Source of the DNA: Oceanobacillus jeddahensis
Lineage (GTDB): Bacteria; Bacillota; Bacilli; Bacillales; Amphibacillaceae
DNA length: 64,000 nt
Reading direction: 5' to 3'
Assembly: GCF_000750635.1 (NCBI RefSeq)
Contig: NZ_CCDM010000009.1
Span: forward strand, 1 to 64,000
Positions 17,850 through 26,124 of this stretch are shown here, piece by piece; within the stretch, counting starts at the first letter, position 1; every line of letters begins with the position of its first letter. The translations under genes were made by a program, and so were the position numbers. The notes under the pieces were generated by a model. It was not told where the DNA came from and did not search any database. It saw nothing but the letters and a program-made list of their open reading frames with translations.

Positions 17850-18584
17850 ATGTTTAAACAGCTCAGCACGAGAAATTTAAATTGGATATGGATCACCGTC
17901 GCCATTCTTCTCGTTTTTGAAATTGTCTTTTTCCATGGCGGATCACTCATATCAGCATTCATTTCGGGTTTTTTTGTTTACTTCAGTTGGAAAAGATTAC
18001 ATTCATTGGGCTGGAAGATCGTGTTTGCGATTGCTGTAATATCCTTCATTCTCAACGTTTTTAATTTACTTGCAGTAAGATTTTTAATCGTTGCTGCCAT
18101 TGTTGTTTTTATTTTAAACTATGTCAAATCAACGAAAGAACCTAGTAAAGAAGAACCGGAATTGCCAAATAAAACGGGTTTAAAAGAAGAAGATCCGCTT
18201 ATTCAAGTGGATAATTTATTTGATGAACGCTTTTTCGATGATTTTCGTACAGAGGAAACGGCTTATCAATGGAAGGACGTCAATATGCATGGGATTTATG
18301 GCGACCGTATCATTGATTTAAGTAATACGGTGCTGCCATATGATACAGCAGTTATCTCTATCCGGCATATCGTAGGCAACATTGAGATTTATGTCCCTTA
18401 TGAAGTGGAAGTGAGTATTCATCACAGTTCTATCTTCGGCAGAGCATCTATTTTTGGAGAATACCACGGGAGGCTAATGAATAAATCCCTTCACTATGAA
18501 ACAAAAAATTATAGTACTGCGCAGCAAAGAGTGAAGATTGTTACTTCTTTATTTTCTGGAGACATTGAGGTGAAACGCATATGA
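17850..18584 (+). CDS. liaF: LiaF, negative regulator of LiaRS
   Basis: The 244-residue membrane protein has about four N-terminal helices. A C-terminal cytoplasmic domain of the cell-wall-active antibiotic response type contains WKDVNMHGIYGDRIIDLSNT, GNIEIYVPYEVEVSIHHSSIFG and GDIEVKRI. LiaF keeps the LiaS kinase inactive without envelope stress. ATG 17850 follows AAAGGAG by nine nt; the frame is open upstream of it but encodes no membrane segment. It overlaps liaS by 4 nt (ATGA). Confidence 0.92.
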   Translation: MFKQLSTRNLNWIWITVAILLVFEIVFFHGGSLISAFISGFFVYFSWKRLHSLGWKIVFAIAVISFILNVFNLLAVRFLIVAAIVVFILNYVKSTKEPSKEEPELPNKTGLKEEDPLIQVDNLFDERFFDDFRTEETAYQWKDVNMHGIYGDRIIDLSNTVLPYDTAVISIRHIVGNIEIYVPYEVEVSIHHSSIFGRASIFGEYHGRLMNKSLHYETKNYSTAQQRVKIVTSLFSGDIEVKRI

Positions 18585-19633
18585 ATACCATTATTCGTTT
18601 TGTCCTTTTGTCAATTGCTTGCAGTTTTGTTCTGGCTGTTGCTGCAGTTGTTACGACCTTTGTTACCTTCTCTATAAATGAAACAGCAGGTTGGAGCGCG
18701 CTATGGGAAGGCCAGCTGGGAGATGTATCTTTTCTTCTTACTGTATTGGCATTTGTAATAACGTTCGGTTCCATTATCGGAGCGATCATCGGCTGGTATT
18801 GGAAGGGGAATTTAAAAAAAGTAGAAAAAATGCTGGCAGGGATTGTAAAAGGGGAAAAACCTACTGAAACGGATGACATTCCGAAAGAACTGGAAGCTAT
18901 CTCCGCCCAAATGAATCAGGTTCAGGAAAAGCTGCGGATCCAAACAGAGCATGTTCAAAAGATTGCGACAGAAAGAGCAACGGAAAGAGAACAAAGCCTG
19001 CAGGAAGTAGTAGAACAGGAAAGAAACCGCTTAGCCAGGGAATTGCATGATTCTGTCAGTCAACAGCTGTTTGCGGCTTCCATGCTGATGTCGGCGATTA
19101 ATGAGTCAGGGCTGCCAGAGGACCAGACTTTAACGAAACAGCTGAATATGGTGGAAAACATGATTCACCAATCACAGATGGAGATGCGTGCCCTTCTTTT
19201 ACATTTACGCCCTGTAGCATTAAAAGGCAAGTCCTTGCAGGAAGGCGTAGAAGGACTTTTAAAAGAGTTAACGCAAAAAGTACCATTGGAAATTGATGCT
19301 AAAATTGAAGCATTTCAAGTAGATAAAGGAGTGGAAGATCAGCTATTCCGGATTTTTCAGGAATCTATTTCGAATACATTGCGTCATGCGAAAGCTGAAA
19401 ATCTGCATATTTTATTACTGGAACGAGATGAAAACATTATTATGCGTGTAGTGGATGACGGAGTTGGTTTTCAGACAGATGCTGTCAAAACAAGTTCTTA
19501 TGGCATGCAGAATATGCGTGAACGCGCCTATGAGGTCGGCGGCACATTGAAAATTATCAGTCTGCCAAATGAAGGCACGCGTTTAGAAGTAAAAGTACCC
19601 ATTGTAAGAAAGGAGGATCCGTCTAATGATTAA
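18581..19633 (+). CDS. liaS: LiaS, NarL-type sensor histidine kinase
   Basis: A 350-residue sensor kinase with two membrane helices and a short extracytoplasmic loop, so it belongs to the intramembrane-sensing kinases. A HAMP-like linker follows, then the HisKA_3 dimerisation domain with ERNRLARELHDSVSQQ (phosphorylated H156) and an HATPase domain with SNTLRHAKAENL and DDGVGF. It should phosphorylate LiaR when lipid II cycling is disturbed. It overlaps liaR by 8 nt. Confidence 0.93.
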   Translation: MNTIIRFVLLSIACSFVLAVAAVVTTFVTFSINETAGWSALWEGQLGDVSFLLTVLAFVITFGSIIGAIIGWYWKGNLKKVEKMLAGIVKGEKPTETDDIPKELEAISAQMNQVQEKLRIQTEHVQKIATERATEREQSLQEVVEQERNRLARELHDSVSQQLFAASMLMSAINESGLPEDQTLTKQLNMVENMIHQSQMEMRALLLHLRPVALKGKSLQEGVEGLLKELTQKVPLEIDAKIEAFQVDKGVEDQLFRIFQESISNTLRHAKAENLHILLLERDENIIMRVVDDGVGFQTDAVKTSSYGMQNMRERAYEVGGTLKIISLPNEGTRLEVKVPIVRKEDPSND

Positions 19634-20258
19634 CGTTTTATTTGTCGATGATCACGAGATGGTACGAATCGGTGTATCCGCCTATCTTTCTTCGCAGCCG
19701 GATATTGAGGTGGTTGCAGAGGCAGATGATGGCACACAAGCTATTGACTTGGCGTTAGAGCTCCGCCCGGATATTATCTTAATGGATCTTGTGATGAAAG
19801 AAATGGATGGAATTGAAGCAACAAAGAAAATTATTGAATCCTGGCCGGAAGCGAAGATTATTATTGTTACCAGCTTTTTAGATGATGAGAAAGTGTATCC
19901 TGCATTAGAAGCGGGAGCTACGAGCTATATGCTGAAAACATCCAAAGCCAGTGAAATCGCCAAAGCAATTCGTGCCACCTACGAAGGACAGTCCATTCTG
20001 GAACCTGAAGTAACCGGGAAAATTATGAATCGTATGCGAACGAAGGAGGAAACTGCTTTACATGAGCAGTTAACAGAACGGGAAAAGGAAATATTATTAT
20101 TAATGGCGAAAGGGAAAGCAAATCAGGAAATTGCGGATGAATTATTTATTGCGTTAAAAACAGTGAAGGTGCATGTCAGCAATATTTTAGGGAAATTAGA
20201 AGTGCAAGACCGGACGCAGGCTGTGATTTATGCTTTTCAGAATAAGCTGGTGGAATAG
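19626..20258 (+). CDS. liaR: LiaR, NarL/LuxR-type response regulator
   Basis: The 210-residue regulator has a receiver domain (acidic pocket DD near 8-9, phosphoacceptor D54 in IILMDLVMKEMDG, conserved TS and K) and a C-terminal LuxR helix-turn-helix (LTEREKEILLLMAKGKANQEIADEL). It should activate the liaI promoter after phosphorylation by LiaS. It is the last gene of the operon; no clear terminator follows in the 212-nt gap. Confidence 0.94.
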   Translation: MINVLFVDDHEMVRIGVSAYLSSQPDIEVVAEADDGTQAIDLALELRPDIILMDLVMKEMDGIEATKKIIESWPEAKIIIVTSFLDDEKVYPALEAGATSYMLKTSKASEIAKAIRATYEGQSILEPEVTGKIMNRMRTKEETALHEQLTEREKEILLLMAKGKANQEIADELFIALKTVKVHVSNILGKLEVQDRTQAVIYAFQNKLVE

Positions 20259-20470
20259 GCTTTTTGATATATTTCGCGATTTAACCATGACGATGAGAGG
20301 ATATATGCTTATTATAAAAGTTATGTATCCTTTTTAGTTACTTTATTGATTTGTTATCTGAATATTGGAACATACATAATATATCTAATACATGAATCTC
20401 TGATAAGAGGAATTACGTTTCGAATAAAAAGTTTAATAGTAAATAATTTGGTTAAAAGAGGGAAGAAAAT

Positions 20471-21169
20471 ATGAAAGTAATTATTTATGTGTATGATGGA
20501 ATAACAATGCTTGATGCTATTGGGCCTTATGAGGTTTTAAGAAATATGAATGATGCAGAAGTATACTTTGTTGCAGAAAAGAAGGGAGAAATAAAAGCGG
20601 ATTCAGGCTTTATTGATATTAATGTGAAGTATGGTATCGATGAAATAAAAAGTGCGGATATTTTAGTCATATCAGGTTCAACAATAGGATTCATGAAAGA
20701 GATGAAAAAGGACCGTGTGTTGAAATGGATAAAGGAAATAGACAAAACCACAAGCTGGACGACATCTGTTTGTACAGGCTCTATGTTACTGGCAGCAGCC
20801 GGATTGCTTGCTGGATTAAAAGCAACATCCCATTGGAAGCCAATCAATCTATTAAGTGATTATGGAGCAATTCCTGTCAGAGAGCGAATCGTGGAGCAAG
20901 AAAAATATATTACTGCTGCGGGCGTATCAGCCGGTATAGATATGGCCTTGTATTTATCGGATAAAATAGTTGGAGAAGAGGAAACCAAAGCGATTCAACT
21001 AGCCATTGAATATGATCCGCAACCGATATTTGATGCTGGTAATTATTCTAATGCGGAAGAAAATATTAAAAAAATAGCTGGGGCGAAATTAACGAAAGAT
21101 GCAAAAAAAGGGATTGGATTATTAGGCATGATACAACATTCAAAAAGTATTCTTAAAATCATGAAATAA
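20471..21169 (+). CDS. DJ-1/PfpI-superfamily protein
   Basis: The 232-residue protein has the class I glutamine amidotransferase-like fold of the DJ-1/PfpI group. The nucleophile is C101 in the elbow SVCTGSMLLAAAGLL, followed by ATSHWK. This arrangement is seen in isonitrile-hydratase-like and transcription-regulator-linked members; no DNA-binding domain is attached. Substrate unknown. GAGGGAAG precedes ATG 20471. Confidence 0.82.
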   Translation: MKVIIYVYDGITMLDAIGPYEVLRNMNDAEVYFVAEKKGEIKADSGFIDINVKYGIDEIKSADILVISGSTIGFMKEMKKDRVLKWIKEIDKTTSWTTSVCTGSMLLAAAGLLAGLKATSHWKPINLLSDYGAIPVRERIVEQEKYITAAGVSAGIDMALYLSDKIVGEEETKAIQLAIEYDPQPIFDAGNYSNAEENIKKIAGAKLTKDAKKGIGLLGMIQHSKSILKIMK

Positions 21170-21235
21170 ATACAACTAACATAATGTTAGCTCTAGCATG
21201 ATGCTGTTAAAATTATCAGATTAGGAGAGAAGAGT

Positions 21236-22273
21236 TTGGAGTTAAAAAACATGGACTTGGAAGAACGGATGAGGTCTTATCATGTTACTGGTTTAAGTAT
21301 TACATTGCTTGAAAATAGCCAGATTAGCGGAACAAGAAATGAAGGTTTGCTAGAAGCTAAAAGTAATAGAAAAGTAAATAAAAATTCTATTTTTAATGCG
21401 TGCTCTATTAGCAAGTTCTTAACAGGTATGCTTGCTATAAAGCTGGTAGAGGAAGGGATTCTTCATTTGGATAGGGACGTAAATAAAAGTCTTGTGTCCT
21501 GGAAAGTGCAGGAAAATGACTTTACTAAAAATAAGAAAGTTACACTGAGAAACTTATTAAGTCATCAATCTGGAATAACGGACCCTGAAGATAGTTTTTT
21601 TGAACTGGAACCACAAACAGGAATACCTTCTATGGTTTCGTTATTAAAAGGAGAAACGCCTTATTGTAAAGCTCCTATTAGGGTAACGTGTGAACCTGAA
21701 AGTGAATTCCACTATTCGGATGCAGGCTACTGTATTATTCAGCAACTGATAGAAGATGCTATGGCAAAACCGTTTCACCAGATTATGAATGAGCAAGTAT
21801 TTGAACCGCTTGAAATGAAAAACAGCTATTTAGATACAGCAAAGATGAAACTGGATAGCGAAAATTTCTCTTGCGGGCATAATAAAAACGGTGAATTAAC
21901 AGATAGAAAATATCCGATATATCCTTATCCAGCAGCCTCTGGTTTATGGACGAGTTCTTTTGATTTAGCTAAATTAGTTATTGAATTAATGCATGCTTTA
22001 AAAGGAGAAAGCAAAATAGGCATTTCGGAAAATATAGCAAAAGAAATAATAACTCCACAGAACGGGAAAAGCTGGGCTGGATTAGGCGTGTTTCTTGAAA
22101 TGTCTGGAAAAGAACTGGAAATCACATCGCTTGGATGGGGCGTAGGATTTCAATGTATGATGGTAGCATACCCCTATTCAGGAAAAGGTGTAGTGATGAT
22201 GACAAATGCAGAATTAGGTGTTCACCAAATGGAAGGAATCATCGGAGAAATTTATAAATCGCTTTTTTCCTAA
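21236..22273 (+). CDS. Class C beta-lactamase-family serine hydrolase
   Basis: The 345-residue protein has SISK at 57-60 (SxxK nucleophile and lysine) and YSD at 160-162 in the YxN position. The third motif, HxG-like, is not clear to me. No signal peptide is visible, so it is likely a cytoplasmic esterase or peptidase of the AmpC/EstB-type family rather than a drug-hydrolysing enzyme. TTG 21236 follows AGGAGAG; ATG 21251 is a possible alternative start. Confidence 0.78.
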   Translation: MELKNMDLEERMRSYHVTGLSITLLENSQISGTRNEGLLEAKSNRKVNKNSIFNACSISKFLTGMLAIKLVEEGILHLDRDVNKSLVSWKVQENDFTKNKKVTLRNLLSHQSGITDPEDSFFELEPQTGIPSMVSLLKGETPYCKAPIRVTCEPESEFHYSDAGYCIIQQLIEDAMAKPFHQIMNEQVFEPLEMKNSYLDTAKMKLDSENFSCGHNKNGELTDRKYPIYPYPAASGLWTSSFDLAKLVIELMHALKGESKIGISENIAKEIITPQNGKSWAGLGVFLEMSGKELEITSLGWGVGFQCMMVAYPYSGKGVVMMTNAELGVHQMEGIIGEIYKSLFS

Positions 22274-22345
22274 AAGGGGTTGTATTATAAAAGGAGAATA
22301 GCCGGATAACGTTAGTAAACCTAACCCGTCTGCTTAAATCAGATT

Positions 22346-22383
22346 AAAAAATAGCAACTGCATCATTCCGTTGCTATTTTTTT
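22346..22383. terminator. Bidirectional terminator
   Basis: AAAAATAGCAAC (22346-22357) pairs with GTTGCTATTTTT (22370-22381). It separates convergent genes and can serve both. Confidence 0.85.
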
Positions 22384-22401
22384 AATCTTTTTAAACGGTT
22401 G

Positions 22402-22650
22402 TTAATTATCTGCTTTTGTCAAAAATGCTTCGTATAAAATCGCTATAGCAGAAAATATCCCCATCCCAACAGCAATATACTTGGAAGTCTGATTGCCAGT
22501 ATTTTCAGTAAACAGCATAGGGATTGTTGCAGCAATAGCAGCTGCTGCCATTGCAAGCTGAGCGGGGAATTTTGATTTTGATCCACTATTTGCAAACTTT
22601 TTATTTACAAAAAGAATAAGTAAAATGATCATGACGAAAACAACAATCAT
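22402..22650 (-). CDS. Small two- to three-helix membrane protein, last gene of the ABC unit
   Basis: The 82-residue protein has a hydrophobic N-terminus (MIVVFVMIILLILFV) and two further hydrophobic stretches. ATG 22650 is chosen because GGAGG lies eight nt upstream; the ATG 15 nt earlier overlaps that site. It trails a peptide-antibiotic-type ABC transporter operon and could be an accessory immunity protein, but nothing in its sequence proves this. Confidence 0.6.
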   Translation of the reverse strand: MIVVFVMIILLILFVNKKFANSGSKSKFPAQLAMAAAAIAATIPMLFTENTGNQTSKYIAVGMGIFSAIAILYEAFLTKADN

Positions 22651-22753
22651 TCCGGTTTCCTCCATACATAGCTGATGCTTTATTAATATATGTTCTTTAT
22701 GCTAAGCCTCTTCCCATCGTTTTCCAGTCTTAAACATCATATATATTCATTCA

Positions 22754-23029
22754 TCAGGAAGAAGGGGAAACAATAAGAAAGATTGCTGCTGTTCCGACAA
22801 AAGCATATAGGCAATTAACCATCAGACAAATTTTCATCAACGCCCCTCTGTCTATTTTCAGATAGGCAAATATCGTAAAAATTCCGCTGAAAATCATAAA
22901 TGCTGCATAAGATAAAATTATTATCTCAGCTGCCGGTGATTCAAGCGCCCAATCGTATGTCCGTAGAATCAGAATCGTCCAGGGAATAAACAGCATTATC
23001 GTACAAATGCTTATAAAAATATTCTTCAT
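22754..23029 (-). CDS. Small membrane protein downstream of the ABC permeases
   Basis: The 91-residue protein has three predicted membrane helices (MKNIFISICTIMLFIPWTIL; ILSYAAFMIFSGIFTIFAYL; a C-terminal segment). No family is recognised. AAAGGAGGT lies 11 nt before ATG 23029, and it begins only 8 nt after the second permease ends, so it belongs to that operon. Confidence 0.65.
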   Translation of the reverse strand: MKNIFISICTIMLFIPWTILILRTYDWALESPAAEIIILSYAAFMIFSGIFTIFAYLKIDRGALMKICLMVNCLYAFVGTAAIFLIVSPSS

Positions 23030-23037
23030 CCGTAAGC

Positions 23038-23790
23038 TTACCTCCTTTCTGCTTTTCCGAAGAAGATACAGGAAACAGCTAAGCAAATGATTGTAATTGC
23101 GGCTGCAACAGGTATCCATGGAAAAAGGCTAACCTGGGAATTGGAAAGGTATTTCATCGTTATGATGTAAAACGGGTAGCACATCGGATAAATAAACCAA
23201 ACTTTTGTATTGATCATTAATACAGAAGGAACAACAGAAGCAAGTCCAAGACCTGCTGAAAAAATAGGCGACTGGATGCAGACAGACAACATCCAGAATA
23301 CAGAAAGCATTGGAATAGCCGACAAGAAAAAGAAAGCCGCTACCTTTATGACGAACAAGGGAGATAGTATAAAGTTATAATCATGCACAATGGTTCCAAA
23401 GGCAGCAGCAAGGTAATAGATGCCAACAGCTATCAGGATAAACAATGCTGCCAGGAAAACCAGTATAATAAACTTAGCTAAGCTGAGCATGGCTGGATGA
23501 ACAGGCAAGGATAACATTTTGGATATCCCGTTGTTTCCTTGCTCCAGCTGCTGAAGCATTACAGTTGCAACCACCATGCCGGCAGGGAATAAAAACCAGG
23601 CAAACAATAGAAAAGCTTGAATAAAGAAATTATTCTCTGGAGAAGGATCACCGTTTTGCAATTCCAAATTCATTTCCATGTTAAACGTAGATGGAACCCA
23701 TAAGACGATAGCCGCCAGAAATAAAATCAATAAAATTTTAGAACGATGGATTTTTTTCCTTTCCACTAGTATTGCATCGAAAAAATTCAT
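23038..23790 (-). CDS. ABC-2 permease, lantibiotic-immunity type (LanG-like)
   Basis: The 250-residue membrane protein has six predicted helices and a short cytoplasmic start (MNFFDAILVERKKIHRSK) typical of the LanE/LanG permeases that remove lantibiotics or bacitracin-like peptides from the membrane. The start at 23790 has AAGGAGG nine nt upstream and overlaps the previous permease by 4 nt. Pairing of two similar-sized permeases with one ATPase is the LanFEG arrangement. Which permease equals LanE or LanG cannot be told by eye. Confidence 0.82.
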   Translation of the reverse strand: MNFFDAILVERKKIHRSKILLILFLAAIVLWVPSTFNMEMNLELQNGDPSPENNFFIQAFLLFAWFLFPAGMVVATVMLQQLEQGNNGISKMLSLPVHPAMLSLAKFIILVFLAALFILIAVGIYYLAAAFGTIVHDYNFILSPLFVIKVAAFFFLSAIPMLSVFWMLSVCIQSPIFSAGLGLASVVPSVLMINTKVWFIYPMCYPFYIITMKYLSNSQVSLFPWIPVAAAITIICLAVSCIFFGKAERR

Positions 23791-24512
23791 ACAAAAATCC
23801 TCCTTATGTTTACAGCTGCCCTTTGAATAAGCAGAAGCAATACGGTTTCGATGAACGCAATCCAAATAAATGTATCCGCTCCAGCAACAGCTGGCTGATG
23901 AAGTAATTGAAAAGGTAATTTAAACGGAAAGGATGCTACAATAATACTTTGATCCGACAGTGGTGTAATTGCCAAAAAGATGCCGATCACATTTATTCCA
24001 AGTGCAATCCATATATTACGAAAGAAGGAGGTAATCATTAAAGCCAGTGCAATCGCCGGTAAGCTCAAAATAAAAAAATAGCTGATATTTTCCAGCCATT
24101 CCACGGTAAATACGGAATCACTTGGAAACCAATATATAGAACTAAATGCGAATGCTATAGCCTCTATCACAATAACTCCTAAACAGGCCATGCTTATAAT
24201 GAGAAATTTGGCAAGAAATAAATTCCCTTCTTTTATAGGAAGTGATTGCATTTTTTGTATTGCTTGATGGACATATTCTGTATTATAGAGAATGCTTGCA
24301 CCTATAACGATCAGAGAAACATTGAGCAGACCAACCATTTGCCAGTTTCCCTCTAATAGAATTTGAAGCGGGGAACCATCCAGCCCTGTATATAACTCTG
24401 AGCGAAAAGCCATATTTAAAACCGGTACACAGGCTGCTAAAACGGCTCCGAATAAAAATGTCAGTATAAATCCAGTGCGTTTCCTCTTTTTCCATTCCAT
24501 GATAAGCATCAT
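23787..24512 (-). CDS. ABC-2 permease, lantibiotic-immunity type (LanE-like)
   Basis: The 241-residue protein has six predicted helices after the cytoplasmic start MEWKKRKRTG. The segment YVHQAIQKMQSLPIKEGNLFLAKF between helices 2 and 3 is characteristic of LanE/MutE-type permeases. ATG 24512 overlaps the ATPase stop by 4 nt, indicating translational coupling. Confidence 0.85.
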   Translation of the reverse strand: MMLIMEWKKRKRTGFILTFLFGAVLAACVPVLNMAFRSELYTGLDGSPLQILLEGNWQMVGLLNVSLIVIGASILYNTEYVHQAIQKMQSLPIKEGNLFLAKFLIISMACLGVIVIEAIAFAFSSIYWFPSDSVFTVEWLENISYFFILSLPAIALALMITSFFRNIWIALGINVIGIFLAITPLSDQSIIVASFPFKLPFQLLHQPAVAGADTFIWIAFIETVLLLLIQRAAVNIRRIFV

Positions 24513-25264
24513 TGTATATTCCCTCGCTCTTTATTATCAGCGTCTATCATTGCTAGAAAAGTATCTTCCAAATGGTCAACTGGATATCCCAGTTTGATTG
24601 CTTTATCTTTTAATTCTTCCAGTGGCCCTTCAAATAGTAATTTTCCCTGGTTGAGAATACCAATATCATCGGCCATTAATTCAATTTCTGAAAGTAAATG
24701 GGAAGAAACCAGTACCGTGCAATCAAATTTTTCTGGCAACGATCGGATCAAACTGCGAATCTCATGAATACCGACAGGATCCAGACCGTTTGTCGGTTCA
24801 TCGAGAATCAGAATGGGAGGTTTGCCGATTAATGCACTGGCCAGTCCCAATCGCTGCTTCATTCCGAGCGAATATTTCTTTGCTAATTTTTTCTTCGCCT
24901 TTGTAAGCCCCACGATTTCTAGAGCTTCTGAAACAGCAGAACGGGGAAGCCCCAAGATTCTTTGGATAATTTCTAAGTTTTCTTCTCCGGTAAGATTACC
25001 GTAGAAGGCAGGGCCTTCAATAAAGGAACCAATATTTTTTAAAATAGCGATTCGATTTTCAGGATAGGTCTTCCCGTTGATCGTAAAACTTCCGCTTGTT
25101 GGTTTCGTTAATCCAAGCAGCATTTTCATTGCCGTTGATTTGCCAGCGCCATTTGGACCAAGAAAACCGTAGACACTTCCTTTCTCAATATGAAGGTTTA
25201 CTCCTGAAACTGCATGAAAATCGCCATAGCGTTTCGTTAAATTTTTTGACTCGATAATATTCAT
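24509..25264 (-). CDS. ABC ATPase, lantibiotic-immunity type (LanF-like)
   Basis: The 251-residue ATPase has Walker A GPNGAGKST, signature YSLGMKQRLG and Walker B ILILDEPTNGLDP. The Q-loop glutamine is replaced by glutamate in IGSFIEGPAFYGNLT, the E-loop described for LanF proteins. It would energise removal of a peptide antibiotic by the two permeases that follow. ATG 25264 is nine nt after AAGGAG; ATG 25270 is only three nt away and less likely. It is transcribed divergently from a two-component system, its likely regulator. Confidence 0.9.
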   Translation of the reverse strand: MNIIESKNLTKRYGDFHAVSGVNLHIEKGSVYGFLGPNGAGKSTAMKMLLGLTKPTSGSFTINGKTYPENRIAILKNIGSFIEGPAFYGNLTGEENLEIIQRILGLPRSAVSEALEIVGLTKAKKKLAKKYSLGMKQRLGLASALIGKPPILILDEPTNGLDPVGIHEIRSLIRSLPEKFDCTVLVSSHLLSEIELMADDIGILNQGKLLFEGPLEELKDKAIKLGYPVDHLEDTFLAMIDADNKERGNIQ

Positions 25265-25424
25265 TTGCATCTTCTCCTTTCTATTGATAATCTCAGCATA
25301 ACGTTTGCAGCTGACATTACCCTTCTCGTTACCTTAAAATTCCCTTATATTTTCAAAAAAGGATCCAGAACGTTGCAGTAATGTACTATAATACATCATA
25401 CAGGTTAAAAAAGGGTGAATAAAT

Positions 25425-26123
25425 ATGGAGTATATTAAACAAAAACGAATTTTACTGGTGGATGATGAAGTCGCATTATTAGAAATGGTGACTTCTATTT
25501 TAAAGAACAATGGTTTTCAACAAATACGTACAGCGAAGACAATGAAAGAAGCAATTGCAGTAGCAAATGAGTATAAACCGGAATTCGCTATCCTCGACGT
25601 CATGCTGCCGGATGGAGATGGGTTTGCTTTATTAAAACAATTGAGAGAGATCGCTGATTATCCTGTGCTTTTTCTGACTGCGCGCGGGGAAGATGAGGAT
25701 AAATTTACTGGATTTGACTCAGGGGCAGATGATTATCTTGTAAAGCCTTTTTTACCTAAGGAATTAATTTTTCGAATAACGGCGATCCTCAGGCGGAGTT
25801 ACAAAGGAGAAAATCCTCATGTTCTTTTAAAACAGTGTGAAATTGATTTTGAACGTGCAGTTGTTGTGAAAAAAGGAGAAGATATTCCGCTCACAGCTAA
25901 AGAATTCGAACTGCTGTCAGCATTATACCGTCAGGCAGGAAGGATTGTAACGATTGATGCACTATGTGAAGCGGCCTGGGGAGAAAATCCATTTGGCTAC
26001 GAAAACTCTTTGATGGCACATATTCGGCGGATTCGTGAAAAGATAGAAGCAAACCCGTCTAAGCCGGTATCGCTTTTAACGGTGAAAGGGCTGGGATATA
26101 AACTGATCGTGGAGGAACGCTGA
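25425..26123 (+). CDS. OmpR/PhoB-type response regulator of the ABC unit
   Basis: The 232-residue protein has a receiver domain (DDE near 15-17, phosphoacceptor Asp in FAILDVMLPDGDGF, conserved T in FLTARGED, K in YLVKPF) and a winged-helix domain (LTAKEFELLSALYRQAGRIVT ... LLTVKGLGYKL). It stands back to back with the LanFEG-like operon and just before its kinase, so it should control that operon. TATAAT at 25387-25392 is a candidate -10. Confidence 0.9.
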   Translation: MEYIKQKRILLVDDEVALLEMVTSILKNNGFQQIRTAKTMKEAIAVANEYKPEFAILDVMLPDGDGFALLKQLREIADYPVLFLTARGEDEDKFTGFDSGADDYLVKPFLPKELIFRITAILRRSYKGENPHVLLKQCEIDFERAVVVKKGEDIPLTAKEFELLSALYRQAGRIVTIDALCEAAWGENPFGYENSLMAHIRRIREKIEANPSKPVSLLTVKGLGYKLIVEER

Positions 26124-26124
26124 C

